From the NCBI RefSeq assembly GCF_000373805.1, contig NZ_KB892468.1:62189-126188 (forward strand): 64,000 nucleotides of DNA. Reading direction: 5' to 3'. The notes beneath the pieces were generated by a model. It ran no database searches, was not told the DNA's origin, and worked only from the letters and a program-made list of their open reading frames with translations. Shown piece by piece: positions 7,988 through 17,800 of the stretch (positions within the stretch are counted from its first letter, which is position 1; each line of letters opens with the position of its first letter). Origin of the DNA: Corynebacterium pilosum DSM 20521 = CIP 103422. Its GTDB lineage: Bacteria; Actinomycetota; Actinomycetes; Mycobacteriales; Mycobacteriaceae. The translations under genes were made by a program, and so were the position numbers.

Positions 7988-9783
7988 ACCTGACTGACTG
8001 CGTGCGCTGCGCGTACCAACCCCAGGTGTGAGAACGCCTGGGGATAGTTGCCTGCTAGGCGGCCGTGTTCGGGGGAGTACTCTTCGGCGAAGAGGCCAAG
8101 CGGGCTGCCCACTGCTAGGACGCGGTCCATCTTCTCCACGGCATCCTCTACCCTGCCCGATTTGGCGTACTGTTCGATCAGCCAGAAAGAGCACATCAGG
8201 AAGGGGTATTCAGAGCCTTCCAAACCATCAGACCCGGTGCCAGTGACGTAGCGGTGAAGGAAACCGGCGTCGTCGATAAGCTCCTGCTCAACGCGCTCAA
8301 CGGTGGCCAGCATTTTCGGATCGGTGTAGTCCACGAATCCGATCTGGGCCAGCTGCAGCAGGGAGGCATCCACTTCGGTGTTGTCGTAGCGCTGGGTGAA
8401 GAATCCGAGTTCTTCGTTGTAGCCGCGGGTCATGATTTCGTCGTAAAGCTTGTCGCGCAGCTCGCGCCACCGGTCGACGGGCCCGTCGAAGCCGTGCTTT
8501 TCCACGGCCTTGATGCCGCGGTCGAAGGCGGCCCACATCATGGCGCGGCCGTGGGTGAACATGCCTGGTTCGCTGCGCATTTCCCAGATGCCGTAGTCGG
8601 GTGTGTCGAAGTTGTCCTCTTGGTACTCCAGGAGTGCTTTCTGTAGCTTCCAGGTGAATTCGTCTTCTTCGATGCCGGCGTCGCGCAGCATTTCCAGCGC
8701 GATCATCACTTCGCCTACCACGTCGGCTTGGAACTGCTCAGACGCGCCGTTGCCGATGCGAACCGGCCTGGAGTCTTCGTAGCCGCTGAGGTGGTCCAGC
8801 TCAAGCTCCGGCAGGTGCCGCTCGCCGCGCAGCCCGTACATGATGCGCAGTTGGCTGGTGTCGCCGGCGATGGCGCGCAACAGCCAGTCCCGCCACTCCC
8901 CTGCGCGGTCGTGGAAACCGGACTGGACGAGCACCTCGATGGTCAGGGCGGAATCGCGCAGCCACACGTAGCGGTAGTCCCAGTTGCGCTCGCCGCCGAA
9001 CTCTTCGGGCAGGGAGGTGGTGGGGGCTGCGACGATGCCGCCGGTCACCGAGTCCGTCAGCGCGCGCAGCACAAGCAGGGAACGGCGCACATCGTCGGAA
9101 TACTTGCCCACCGTCTCCAGGCCGCCGATCCAGTCCCTCCAGAACTTCGTGGTGGACTCCAGCGCCTGGGAGTAGTCGGGGGAGTCGGGTTTGTCCTCAT
9201 AGGACGGCGCCCACAGCATGACCCATTGCAGGGTCTCTCCTTCGCTCAGGTGGAAGCTGTTGACGTGGTGTCCGTGTTCCTCGTCGTGCTCCAAGCGCGG
9301 CCCGCGGATATAGACGGCGTCGGGGCCTGCGACGGCCAGCATTTCCTCCACCCCGTCGCCGTCCACGTCCGCGTAGCGCACGAAGGGTACGGCCTGGCCG
9401 TAGTGGAAGCGCGTCCTGATGGCCACGTTCACGTCTACTTCGCCGGAGAGGCATTCGACGCGGCGCAGCAGGTCAGCGTTCTGGAAGAAAACCCCGCCGG
9501 TACCAACGGGCATGAAGTCGGTCACGCGGGCGGTTCCGGTGTCTGATTCCCACGTGGTTTCCAGGATGAAGGTGTCTTCGCGGTAGCCCCAGTCGGTGAC
9601 TTTCCCACCTGAGACGGTGATGGTCCAGTGTCCGTTGTCGGTGTCGCCGAGGAGCCGGGCGAACATCGCCTGTGAGTCGAAGCGTGGCATGCACAGCCAG
9701 TCGACTGAGCCGCCCCGGCTGACCAGGGCTGCGGTATTGGTGTCGGACAAGAGCGCGTACTGTTCCAGCGGAGTTGAAGCCAT
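7984..9783 (-). CDS. glycoside hydrolase family 15 protein (glucoamylase/trehalase-like)
   Basis: This 599-residue protein starts MASTPLEQYALLSDTNTAALVS. It has an N-terminal beta-sandwich and a C-terminal alpha/alpha barrel containing RNWDYRYVWLRDSAL, SEQFQADVVGEV and SEYPFLMCSFWLIEQ, typical of GH15 enzymes that act on alpha-glucans or trehalose. There is no signal peptide, so it is cytoplasmic. The start is set at 9783; the frame stays open for another 200 codons, but that portion is antisense to the divergent gene and has no homology. The 66-base divergent spacer to the G6PD-like gene may hold shared control. Confidence 0.88.
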   Translation of the reverse strand: MASTPLEQYALLSDTNTAALVSRGGSVDWLCMPRFDSQAMFARLLGDTDNGHWTITVSGGKVTDWGYREDTFILETTWESDTGTARVTDFMPVGTGGVFFQNADLLRRVECLSGEVDVNVAIRTRFHYGQAVPFVRYADVDGDGVEEMLAVAGPDAVYIRGPRLEHDEEHGHHVNSFHLSEGETLQWVMLWAPSYEDKPDSPDYSQALESTTKFWRDWIGGLETVGKYSDDVRRSLLVLRALTDSVTGGIVAAPTTSLPEEFGGERNWDYRYVWLRDSALTIEVLVQSGFHDRAGEWRDWLLRAIAGDTSQLRIMYGLRGERHLPELELDHLSGYEDSRPVRIGNGASEQFQADVVGEVMIALEMLRDAGIEEDEFTWKLQKALLEYQEDNFDTPDYGIWEMRSEPGMFTHGRAMMWAAFDRGIKAVEKHGFDGPVDRWRELRDKLYDEIMTRGYNEELGFFTQRYDNTEVDASLLQLAQIGFVDYTDPKMLATVERVEQELIDDAGFLHRYVTGTGSDGLEGSEYPFLMCSFWLIEQYAKSGRVEDAVEKMDRVLAVGSPLGLFAEEYSPEHGRLAGNYPQAFSHLGLVRAAHAVSQV

Positions 9784-9849
9784 GTCACCCACTCTAGGGA
9801 AAAATAGCTTTCCGCGCGCAGCAATCGATTCGTGCCTACGGTTGAGACC

Positions 9850-11145
9850 ATGAACACTACTTTTTGCATCTTGGGTGGCGCGGGCGATTTGGCCGGCCGC
9901 CTTCTGATCCCCGGAATTGCCCAGTACCTCGAACAATATGATCGCTACGGCGTCCGCCTCCTCGGCGTAGGCAGGGAGGACGTTGACTACCCTGCGTTCG
10001 TGCGCGAGTCGCTCAGCACGGCAGGGACGGCACTTAACGACGATCGCCTGGCTGACTCTGCTTCTTTCATCGCGGGCGATGCCACTGATCCCGCAACGCT
10101 GAACACAATCGTTTCTGCTGCTGCCGATACCCGCCTGGTCCTCTATTTCGCTCTGGCACCAGCGGTGATCAAGGAAGCAGTCGACGCTCTTGCCGATGTC
10201 GATCTGCCCCAGGACACCATCCTGGCCATCGAGAAACCTTTCGGCACCAGCGCTTCCGAAGCCGATGAGCTCGACGCCGCCCTGGCCGATCTGCTGCCGG
10301 AGGAGCAGATCGTGCGCATCGACCACTTCCTCCACGAAACCCCAGTGATTAATCTGGTCGGGCTGCTGCGCACCACAGCTCCCGTTGCGAACAGCTGGAA
10401 TAGTCAATCGATCGAGTCGATCACGGTGCTTTTCGACGAGGACCTCACCCTAGAGGGGCGCGCCGATTTCTACGAGTCCACCGGCGCGGCAGTAGATATG
10501 TTGCAGTCCCACCTGCTGCAGTCTTTGGCCCGGGTTCTGGCTGGCGGTGGCCCCGCCAATGAGATCTTGGACGCGATGGAGTACGTGGATGGTTCCGCCC
10601 GCCGCGCCCGCTACACGGCGGGCGAGATCGACGGTGAACGCGTGCCATCCTATGTGGACGAAGAAGGTGTGGACCCGGACAACGAAACTGAGACGCTGGC
10701 CCAGTTCCAGGTACGCGTGGATACTGAGCAGTGGCGCGATACGGTCTTTACATTGCGTTCCGGTAAAGCCATCGGCAACCCGCGCCAGGAGTTCGAAATT
10801 ACCTACCGTGACCTAGATTCCAACCCTGACCAGGACGCCGACCCGGCCCGCCTGATCGTGCCTTTCAAGGATGCCCTCGCCTTAGAGGTCCCCGTCCCGG
10901 ATCACGGGCGCGCCGGCGAAACCACAAATGTGACTCTGACCGCAGCGGCTGATTCCTCCGAGCTGACCCCCTACGGTCGTGTCGCCCGCGGGATCTTAAA
11001 CGAGGATGATTCTGTCGGCGTGGACAAGGGCGCCCCGCAGCGTGCCTGGCGCATCATGGAACCAGTCCTTGAGGCCTTTGAGCAGGGCACCGCCCCCATG
11101 GAGGAATACCCGGCAGGCTCGCAGGGACCGGACGGCTGGCTCTAG
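9850..11145 (+). CDS. glucose-6-phosphate dehydrogenase-family protein (second, divergent copy)
   Basis: This 431-residue protein has the family NADP-binding start LGGAGDLAGRLL, the EKPFG motif, and RIDHFLHE, equivalent to the catalytic RIDHY region. The standard zwf of corynebacteria usually sits with tal and opcA, so this is probably a paralogue. It is shorter than usual (about 490-510 aa), and the tyrosine of RIDHYLGKE is replaced by phenylalanine and the lysine is missing. Substrate may therefore differ. It is divergent from the GH15 gene and ends directly against the VanW gene. Confidence 0.75.
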   Translation: MNTTFCILGGAGDLAGRLLIPGIAQYLEQYDRYGVRLLGVGREDVDYPAFVRESLSTAGTALNDDRLADSASFIAGDATDPATLNTIVSAAADTRLVLYFALAPAVIKEAVDALADVDLPQDTILAIEKPFGTSASEADELDAALADLLPEEQIVRIDHFLHETPVINLVGLLRTTAPVANSWNSQSIESITVLFDEDLTLEGRADFYESTGAAVDMLQSHLLQSLARVLAGGGPANEILDAMEYVDGSARRARYTAGEIDGERVPSYVDEEGVDPDNETETLAQFQVRVDTEQWRDTVFTLRSGKAIGNPRQEFEITYRDLDSNPDQDADPARLIVPFKDALALEVPVPDHGRAGETTNVTLTAAADSSELTPYGRVARGILNEDDSVGVDKGAPQRAWRIMEPVLEAFEQGTAPMEEYPAGSQGPDGWL

Positions 11146-12834
11146 CTAACCGCAGCGCACGATCGGCTGCGGGTCGTACACCGTGGTTTGTGTTTCACGC
11201 GAGATCTCATTGCCGGCGAGATCCCGGATGATGCGGGTGTCGCTCGTCGTAAAGCCCGGCGCGCCACCCGACGGGCTGCAGCCAGGTCCCGTCACCGTGC
11301 GTGGCTGGGGGCTGGTCTGTGCCCAGCGGCCGCCGTTGATGGATTCGACCTCGACGGTCTTTACGCCCATGAGGCGCACGGTCACACTGCCGCCACCTGT
11401 GGAGGTTTCGATGCGCACGGGGTGCTTGGAATCGTTGCGGAACACCAGGTCGATGGCGCCGTCGTAGATGGTGGCCTCACGGCCGGCCGGGTAGCGGGAG
11501 ATGTAGTAGGAGTGCGGGGTGTGGGTGATGTCGGTCATGCCTGCGAAGTAGCTGGCGTTGTACAAGGTGGTGGCGAACTGGGAGATACCACCGCCCACGG
11601 CCTCGCCGGCGCGGCCATCGATGATGATGCCACTTTCCACAAACCCTTGGGCGGCACCGCGGGGGCCGGTGTAGCCGTTGAGCGAAAATGTTTCGCCCGG
11701 TCCGACGACGGCCCCGTTGACCATCTGCGCTGTCAGGGCAATGTTGTGCCCGGATGCCGCGGAGTAGCCGGAGGTGGTGAACTCGCCGACGACTTCGTCG
11801 TAGGTCGCGGATTCGGCCATCTCGGTGGTGAAGGTGGCGGGCGCATCCTCATAGGTGGCGTCCCAGGCGCGGTCGGCCTCGCCGATCACGCGGTTGGGGA
11901 AGTCTGCCATGGTGTCTTCCCAGTCAATCTGCACGCCGTCGGAGTGTGGGTTGACGGAGCCGTCGGAGTTATAGGAGGCGTTGACCATCTTCACCTCAGT
12001 GGGGGCCAGCTGCTCCTCGAAGATTGCTTGGGCTGCCTCGGTGTTCACTTGGGGCTCGATCTGGCCTTCCACGTTCGGGAAGGCAACGACCTCGCCGATG
12101 CGCTCCACGGGGATTTCGGCGGTGACGTCGTCACGTCCGGTGATGGTAAGCGGACCGGAGGTGGCTTCAGCGGCGGGTCCCTTGGCTGCGGCCTCGAGCA
12201 TCTCGCTGTTGATCGCTGGCTGCACCTCTGCAGGCTCAACTTCTACCCCGTCGGGGTTGAGCCAGCCGGTGGTCACGCGCTGGTGCAGTTCCTCGCGATC
12301 GACGGTTTGGCCGAGCACGGGGTCCTGGATCTCCACGTTGCCTGCGTTGATGTGCAACGCACCATCGACGGGTTCAGCGTTGAGATCTTGCTCCACACGG
12401 TCTAGTTCGGGGGTCAGCGCGGCCTCATCGACGGTAGGGACAACGTCTACTTCCTTGGTGACAAAGAGCCCGCGCAGGCGCGTGAACGGGTTCTTCGATT
12501 CCTCGCCCGCCTGCGCCACGGTGGCATCCCAGTCGATGCCCAGCCCCGCGGCGGCGGGAATGATGTCGGAGCTCAGTTCTGCTGCGCGCACGGTCACAGG
12601 GGCGTTGGCTTCGTCGCCAAGCTCCTGCTCAAGCGTTTTCACGGCGTCCTCGTGGCTCATGCCGCCGATGTCTACGCCGCCGACAGCGGTGCCACGCGGC
12701 ACGTTGTCTTGGTTCATCACCAGGTCGGCCACGTAGAGGGCCCCGAGCACGGCGAACAGGCCGACGATCACTCCAATGGTGATTTTGCCGGCCCGGTTTT
12801 TCGAAGCTGACGAACTAGTTGCACTCACAAACAC
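11146..12834 (-). CDS. VanW-family membrane-anchored protein
   Basis: This 562-residue protein has a short cytoplasmic N-terminus and one transmembrane helix (about 17-40). Two repeat-like extracellular domains related to the putative peptidoglycan-binding domain found next to VanW follow. The VanW domain starts near residue 350, marked by FTTSGYSAASGHNIALTAQM, GPGETFSLN and GGGISQFATTLYNASYFAG. The C-terminus carries a small G5-like domain. Function of VanW is unknown but is cell-wall related. The start is a GTG at 12834; another GTG two codons later is possible. No gap separates it from the convergent G6PD-like gene. Confidence 0.85.
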   Translation of the reverse strand: MFVSATSSSASKNRAGKITIGVIVGLFAVLGALYVADLVMNQDNVPRGTAVGGVDIGGMSHEDAVKTLEQELGDEANAPVTVRAAELSSDIIPAAAGLGIDWDATVAQAGEESKNPFTRLRGLFVTKEVDVVPTVDEAALTPELDRVEQDLNAEPVDGALHINAGNVEIQDPVLGQTVDREELHQRVTTGWLNPDGVEVEPAEVQPAINSEMLEAAAKGPAAEATSGPLTITGRDDVTAEIPVERIGEVVAFPNVEGQIEPQVNTEAAQAIFEEQLAPTEVKMVNASYNSDGSVNPHSDGVQIDWEDTMADFPNRVIGEADRAWDATYEDAPATFTTEMAESATYDEVVGEFTTSGYSAASGHNIALTAQMVNGAVVGPGETFSLNGYTGPRGAAQGFVESGIIIDGRAGEAVGGGISQFATTLYNASYFAGMTDITHTPHSYYISRYPAGREATIYDGAIDLVFRNDSKHPVRIETSTGGGSVTVRLMGVKTVEVESINGGRWAQTSPQPRTVTGPGCSPSGGAPGFTTSDTRIIRDLAGNEISRETQTTVYDPQPIVRCG

Positions 12835-12878
12835 TAGGTTAACGCGGTGACGTGCTTGGCTGCTAGCCGGGGCGGGCT

Positions 12879-14084
12879 TTATTGGCCCGTGTCTATATAT
12901 TGCTGCTGCACGCGTACGGCTGCTTCGTCGATACGCGACATGGGGACCTCCCCGCTGTCCACCGCCGCGACAAGTCCCCCGATCGCTTCTTCAATATTGG
13001 CCCCGGAGGACCATAATGCTTGATCGGCGCCCGCTGCGACGGTGGCCACGACGGCTTCTGCGGTGCTCATGCGCGAGGTAATGGCTACCATGCCGGATAA
13101 ATCATCGGTGACTGCAACGCCGTTGAAGGGCACCCCGCCGGGGTAGTTGCCGCTGCGCAAAAGCTCATAGGCGGCGGGGTTGATGGTGGCGGGCGTCTGA
13201 CCATCACCAAGTCCCGGCACGATCATGTGCCCCATCATCACGGACGCCTGGGGCACAGCGGGAATCGCCTGGGTGTAGGGCTTCAGATCCACGTCCTTCA
13301 GTGTGTCCAAGGGCGGGGTCACCGCTGTGTCCAGGTGGGTATCGGCGCTGGCTTGGCCGTGGCCGGGGAAGTGTTTGAAGGTGGGGGTCACGCCGGCGTC
13401 GATCAGCCCCTGGGCGAAGGCGATGCCATAGTCGGCGGCGATCTGCGGGTCGTGGGAGAAAGAGCGGTCGCCGACGATCTCCAGGCCGGCGATGTCGACG
13501 TCGAGAAGCGGCGCATAATCCACCGTGACCCCTTGCGCGCGCAGGCGAGTGCCGATGTCAAAGGCCATGCCACGGACTTCCGGCGGGGTCATCTGCGCCA
13601 TGATGCGCGGCGGTGGGAACTCGCCGAGGACGTTGGTGTGGCGTTGCACACGTCCGCCTTCAAAGTCGATGGCCACGGTGAATGGCCGGTCGACGATCTC
13701 CCGCAGCGCGTGAATATTGCGCCCTTCTTCAGTAAAGATCGCCGGATCAGCCCAGCTCGGGATGATCACCCCGCCCACCCCAAGGTTCAGGGCGCGCAGC
13801 GCGGAATCGAAATCCGTCACCCCGACCACCAGCAGACTCGCGGCTTTCGCGTGCAGGTCTTTCGGCACGCGCTCGCGAGGGTCCGCGGGCGCTGGCGGAG
13901 GCGGCGGCGTGGTGGGGCTTGGGCTTGAGCTGGTGCTTGTCGACGATTCCAGCGTGGTCACCGGGGTGGTCTCCTCCACTGGGGGCTGCTCAGAACTGCA
14001 ACCGACCAGGCCCGCCAGGCTGGCCACGAGCACGGCAGCGACAGTGCTTCTGGCTGTGCTTCTGGCGACGTGACGATGTCGCAC
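12879..14084 (-). CDS. lpqI: LpqI-type beta-N-acetylglucosaminidase lipoprotein (GH3)
   Basis: A lipoprotein signal ends in the lipobox LAGLVGC (about Cys29), followed by a Ser/Thr/Pro linker to about residue 70. The GH3 domain contains DFEGGRVQR, the KHFPGHG catalytic-loop motif and DDLSGM. LpqI releases GlcNAc in muropeptide recycling in mycobacteria. Position next to the USP, DUF2613 and aftD genes matches Rv0237-Rv0236c. At 401 aa it is of normal length. Confidence 0.9.
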   Translation of the reverse strand: MRHRHVARSTARSTVAAVLVASLAGLVGCSSEQPPVEETTPVTTLESSTSTSSSPSPTTPPPPPAPADPRERVPKDLHAKAASLLVVGVTDFDSALRALNLGVGGVIIPSWADPAIFTEEGRNIHALREIVDRPFTVAIDFEGGRVQRHTNVLGEFPPPRIMAQMTPPEVRGMAFDIGTRLRAQGVTVDYAPLLDVDIAGLEIVGDRSFSHDPQIAADYGIAFAQGLIDAGVTPTFKHFPGHGQASADTHLDTAVTPPLDTLKDVDLKPYTQAIPAVPQASVMMGHMIVPGLGDGQTPATINPAAYELLRSGNYPGGVPFNGVAVTDDLSGMVAITSRMSTAEAVVATVAAGADQALWSSGANIEEAIGGLVAAVDSGEVPMSRIDEAAVRVQQQYIDTGQ

Positions 14085-14177
14085 GGCTGGCTCCTCTCCG
14101 GTGTCACTAGGTCACTAAAGCACCCAGCCTAGTGGTTTCTGCTACAGAAAAGTTAGTGGCGGTTATGATCGGGGACC

Positions 14178-14660
14178 ATGAACAGCTCTTCTGCACCAGC
14201 ACGCCGCATGCTCATCGCCTATGACGGCACCAGCATCGCTGCTCACGCGCTGCGCCAGGCCGCCGCGCTGCTCAAAGCCGAGGCCGTCGAGATCATCACC
14301 GCGTGGGAGCCGATGACGCGCACGAATGCCCGTGCCGCCTCCATGACCGGTTCGCACCAGCCGGCCTATACCGGCGAGGACGACACCGCCTATGAGCACG
14401 CCCGCAACGTCTGCGAGGAGGGCATCGAGCTGGCCGAATCCCTGGGGCTCAGCGTGCAGGCACACATCGTGGAGCACACCGGCAATATTGCCCAGGCCAT
14501 CGCGGACGCCGCCGATGAGTTGGGCGTGGACGTGATCGTGGCGGGCACCCGCGGGATTTCGGGGGTGAAAAGCTGGTTCTCCAACTCCACCGCAGCCAAC
14601 GTCTTGCAGACGGCCAACTGCCCAGTTTTTGTGGTGCCGTCTTCCTCCGATGAGGATTAA
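14178..14660 (+). CDS. universal stress protein (UspA family)
   Basis: A single Usp domain of 160 aa begins MLIAYDGTSIAAHALRQAAA. It ends with the nucleotide-binding signature GTRGISGVKSWFSNSTA and CPVFVVP, in which G-x2-G-x9-G(S/T) is broadly conserved but the last glycine position reads NST. It is a small cytoplasmic, probably ATP-binding stress protein. It is divergent from lpqI and followed 21 bases later by the DUF2613 gene. Confidence 0.9.
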   Translation: MNSSSAPARRMLIAYDGTSIAAHALRQAAALLKAEAVEIITAWEPMTRTNARAASMTGSHQPAYTGEDDTAYEHARNVCEEGIELAESLGLSVQAHIVEHTGNIAQAIADAADELGVDVIVAGTRGISGVKSWFSNSTAANVLQTANCPVFVVPSSSDED

Positions 14661-14681
14661 TCACCTGTTAGGGTGGGGTGC

Positions 14682-14879
14682 ATGACTACTTCCACCTCTT
14701 CTCTTCCGCGTCGCACCGCTGGCCCCGTGATCGCCAGCGCTGTTGTTGGCGTTGCGCTTGGTGTGGTGGGTGTGTTGGGCATCGCTAGTTTCTCAGGCCA
14801 GTCCACCGTGCCGGAGGGCAATGCCGTCCCGGCGGATCAGGCTGTGCTGGGCGTGCCGGAATACGGTTCGCGCTCCTAG
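14682..14879 (+). CDS. DUF2613 small membrane protein
   Basis: This 65-residue protein has one transmembrane helix or uncleaved signal (about 14-37) and a short extracytoplasmic tail with VPADQAVLGVPEYGSR. It matches the DUF2613 (Rv0236A-type) small protein that sits immediately before aftD in actinobacteria. A GGGTGGGG ribosome-binding run precedes ATG 14682, and the stop is six bases before aftD, suggesting co-expression. Function is unknown. Confidence 0.85.
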   Translation: MTTSTSSLPRRTAGPVIASAVVGVALGVVGVLGIASFSGQSTVPEGNAVPADQAVLGVPEYGSRS

Positions 14880-14885
14880 CCTCCT

Positions 14886-17800
14886 ATGGCGCACGTTGTT
14901 GGCTGGGTCCTGCTGACTGTCCTGGCTTTTCTGCAGGACCCTGGCCGTACCGCCGCCGACACCAAGCTTGACCTCGCCTTGGATCCGGCGGGTTTTCTGG
15001 CGGGGGCGACCAGCGCCTACACCGACGAGTTCACCCTCGGCCAGATCCAGAACCAGGCCTACGGCTACCTCTTCCCGCAGGGCCTCTTCTTCCTGCTCAC
15101 CGAGCCGCTTCCCGATTGGGTCGCCCAGCGCCTATGGTGGGCGATCGTCATGGGGGTGGCGTATTCCGGCACGCTCATCTTGGCCCGGCGTATTGGCCTG
15201 CAGGGTCGCGTATCGACGATCACCCCTGCCGTGCTCTATGCCTTGAGCCCACGGATTCTGACCACCCTGACGGCCATCTCTTCGGAGGCCTGGCCGGTCG
15301 CGCTAGTTCCGTGGACGCTCATTCCTTTTGCGGGTGTTCTCGCAAGCTCGAACACCCGGTTGCGGCAGGGCGCGGCCGCTATCATTCCCGTGGCGTTGAT
15401 GGGCGCGGTCAACGCCACAGCCACCTTGATGGCGTGCATTCCCGCGGGGTTGCTGCTGGTGTACCGCCGCCAATGGCGTGCCCTGGCGATCTGGCTGGCC
15501 GGCTGCGCCGCAGTGTCCGCCTGGTGGATCGGGCCGCTGCTGGTGCTGGGGCGCTACTCCCCGCCATTCACGGACTTCATCGAATCATCCTTCACCACCA
15601 CGCACTGGCTGAATTTCGCCGAGATCATGCGCGGCACCACCAGCTGGGCGCCGTTTGTCGACACGGAACGCACCGCCGGCTACCTCCTCATCTCAGAACC
15701 GGTGTTCGTGCTGTCCACGATGGCGGTAGCAGCCGCCGGCCTGGCCGGTCTTGCCGCCCGCCAGATGCCGTGGCGCGGCTACCTGGTCACCCTTCTCGCC
15801 CTCGGCGTGCTGCTGCTCGGCTTGGGCCAGGGCCCCTTAGGCAGTTGGTGGCAGTCGCTTCTCGACGACCCGCTGGCCCCCTTCCGCAACGTGCACAAGT
15901 TGGACCCGCTGGTCCGCCTACCCTTGGTCCTCGGAGTCGGTTATGTGCTCTCCCACGCCCGCCAGTTGCGGGTGAAAGGCCCGGCGCTGACAGCGGTGGG
16001 GTTGATCGTCGTGGCCGCCACCGCGCCTGCGTGGTCTGGTCGGCTCGCCCACCAGGGCACCTGGGAGGAGGTGCCACAGTACTGGTATGAGGCGGCTGCT
16101 TTCGTCGATAAGCATGCCCCGAATACGCGCACGCTGGTGCTGCCGTCGGCGTCTTTTGCCCGGCAGGACTGGGGGTGGACGCGCGATGAGCCGATCCAGG
16201 CACTGTCGGATACTCCTTTTGCGGTGCGCGATGCGATCCCACTGGTGGATCCGGAGGCAATCCGCGGGCTCGACGGGGTGCGGGCCGCCATCGACGAGGA
16301 CCCGGCGCGTGCCGACGAGGCGCTGCGCGCGATGGGGATCGGGGCGGTGCTGGTGCGCCACGACCTCGATTCGGATCAAGAACGTGAGGAGGAACTGGAA
16401 CTACCCGGCACCCCGCGCACCTTCGGCGAGGTGGACGTGTACCTGCTGGAGCCGGAGCGCGACATGATGATCACCGACGATGCCCCCGTGACGGTGACCG
16501 GCGGAGGCGAATCCTTGGCGCTGCTGGACAGCATTTATGGGTACAGCCCGCGCACGCTTGTCGACGAGGGCGCGCAGATCGTCACCGATACTCCGGCGCT
16601 GGCGGTGCGTAACTATGGCACCCTCGACGGGGCGGTGTCTGCCCACCTGCGTGACCTGGGTGAGGGCCAGGATATCCGCAACCGCGTGCCCGATTATCCT
16701 TCTGCGGGCCCACGTGTGGGGGTCACCGAAACGGGTGGCAGCGCGAGCGCGTCCTCCTCAGCTGCCGATGCCTCCTCCTTCGGCGGAGCAGATGCCTCTA
16801 AATCGCTCACCGCGGCGTTCGACGGCACCACGCGCACTGCCTGGTGGCCGCAGCTGGGCGATGAGGGCTGGATCGAATCAACCGTGGCCGACGGCGAAGT
16901 GACCATCACGGCCACCGCGACCACTACCCTGCGCGTGATCAGCGGAGACTTTGACCGCGAGATCTCCGTCTCCGGGTTCTCGCCGCGCACCGTGAGCGTG
17001 CCCGGTGACAAGGTGCGCATCGAACTGACGGAGCCGGTGGGCATCGCGGAGCTGGACACGGGAGTAGAGCGCCTGGTCACCGTGCCCGATACCTCGCCGG
17101 ACGCGCAGGTCTTCCTCTTCCAACGCCTCATGCCTGAGACTTCCACGCTGCAGCGCGGCTTCACCACCCACCAGGCGGATACGTGGCAGCTGTCCGGCCC
17201 CGCGACTATCGACGGCACCGAGTACCCAGCAGGTCCCGTCGAGCTGGATGTTGGCTTCCACACCCTCACCTCCCGCGAACGTGTGCTCACCCTGGAGCGC
17301 GGGACCCCGCCGACGGCCACGTGGCAGCCTTTCGACACCACAGTCACCGCCTCCGACCAACCGCAGCGCATCCTGAGCACCCGCAGCTTCAACGAGGGCC
17401 TGCGCGCGCACGTGGGTGGGCAGGAACTCCTCCCCGAACGTATCGACGCCGGCCTCACCTCCTTCGTCGTCCCCGCCGGGGTGGGAGGCGAGGTCACCTT
17501 CAGCTTCGCCGGCCAATCCGCCTACCGGCTCAGCCTGATCGCGGGTGGTCTGCTGGGCATCGTGACGCTTGTGGTGTGCATAGTCGCCACCCGACGCATC
17601 ACCCCGGAACCTGCCTGGGCCCCCACCGGGGAGGCGCCACGGATCCTGCCGGTGGCCGCCGCCGTGCTGGTCGGCGGCCTGCCCGGCGCGATCGGGGCGG
17701 TGCTCGCCTGGGCAGTTGTCCGCTTCACCGTGATTCCGCGCTGGGCACTCGCCGGCGGCGCCGCAGCGATGATGGGGCTGTGGCTGGCACGCGCGCCGTG

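Noticed and set aside
9784-10407. N-terminal extension of the GH15 ORF by about 200 codons
   Set aside because: It is antisense to the G6PD-like gene, has no GH15 similarity, and MASTPLEQYALLSD at 9783 is the family-like start.
11188-12405. 405-codon ORF antisense to the VanW gene
   Set aside because: Low-complexity Gly/Val/His-rich shadow with no recognisable domain.
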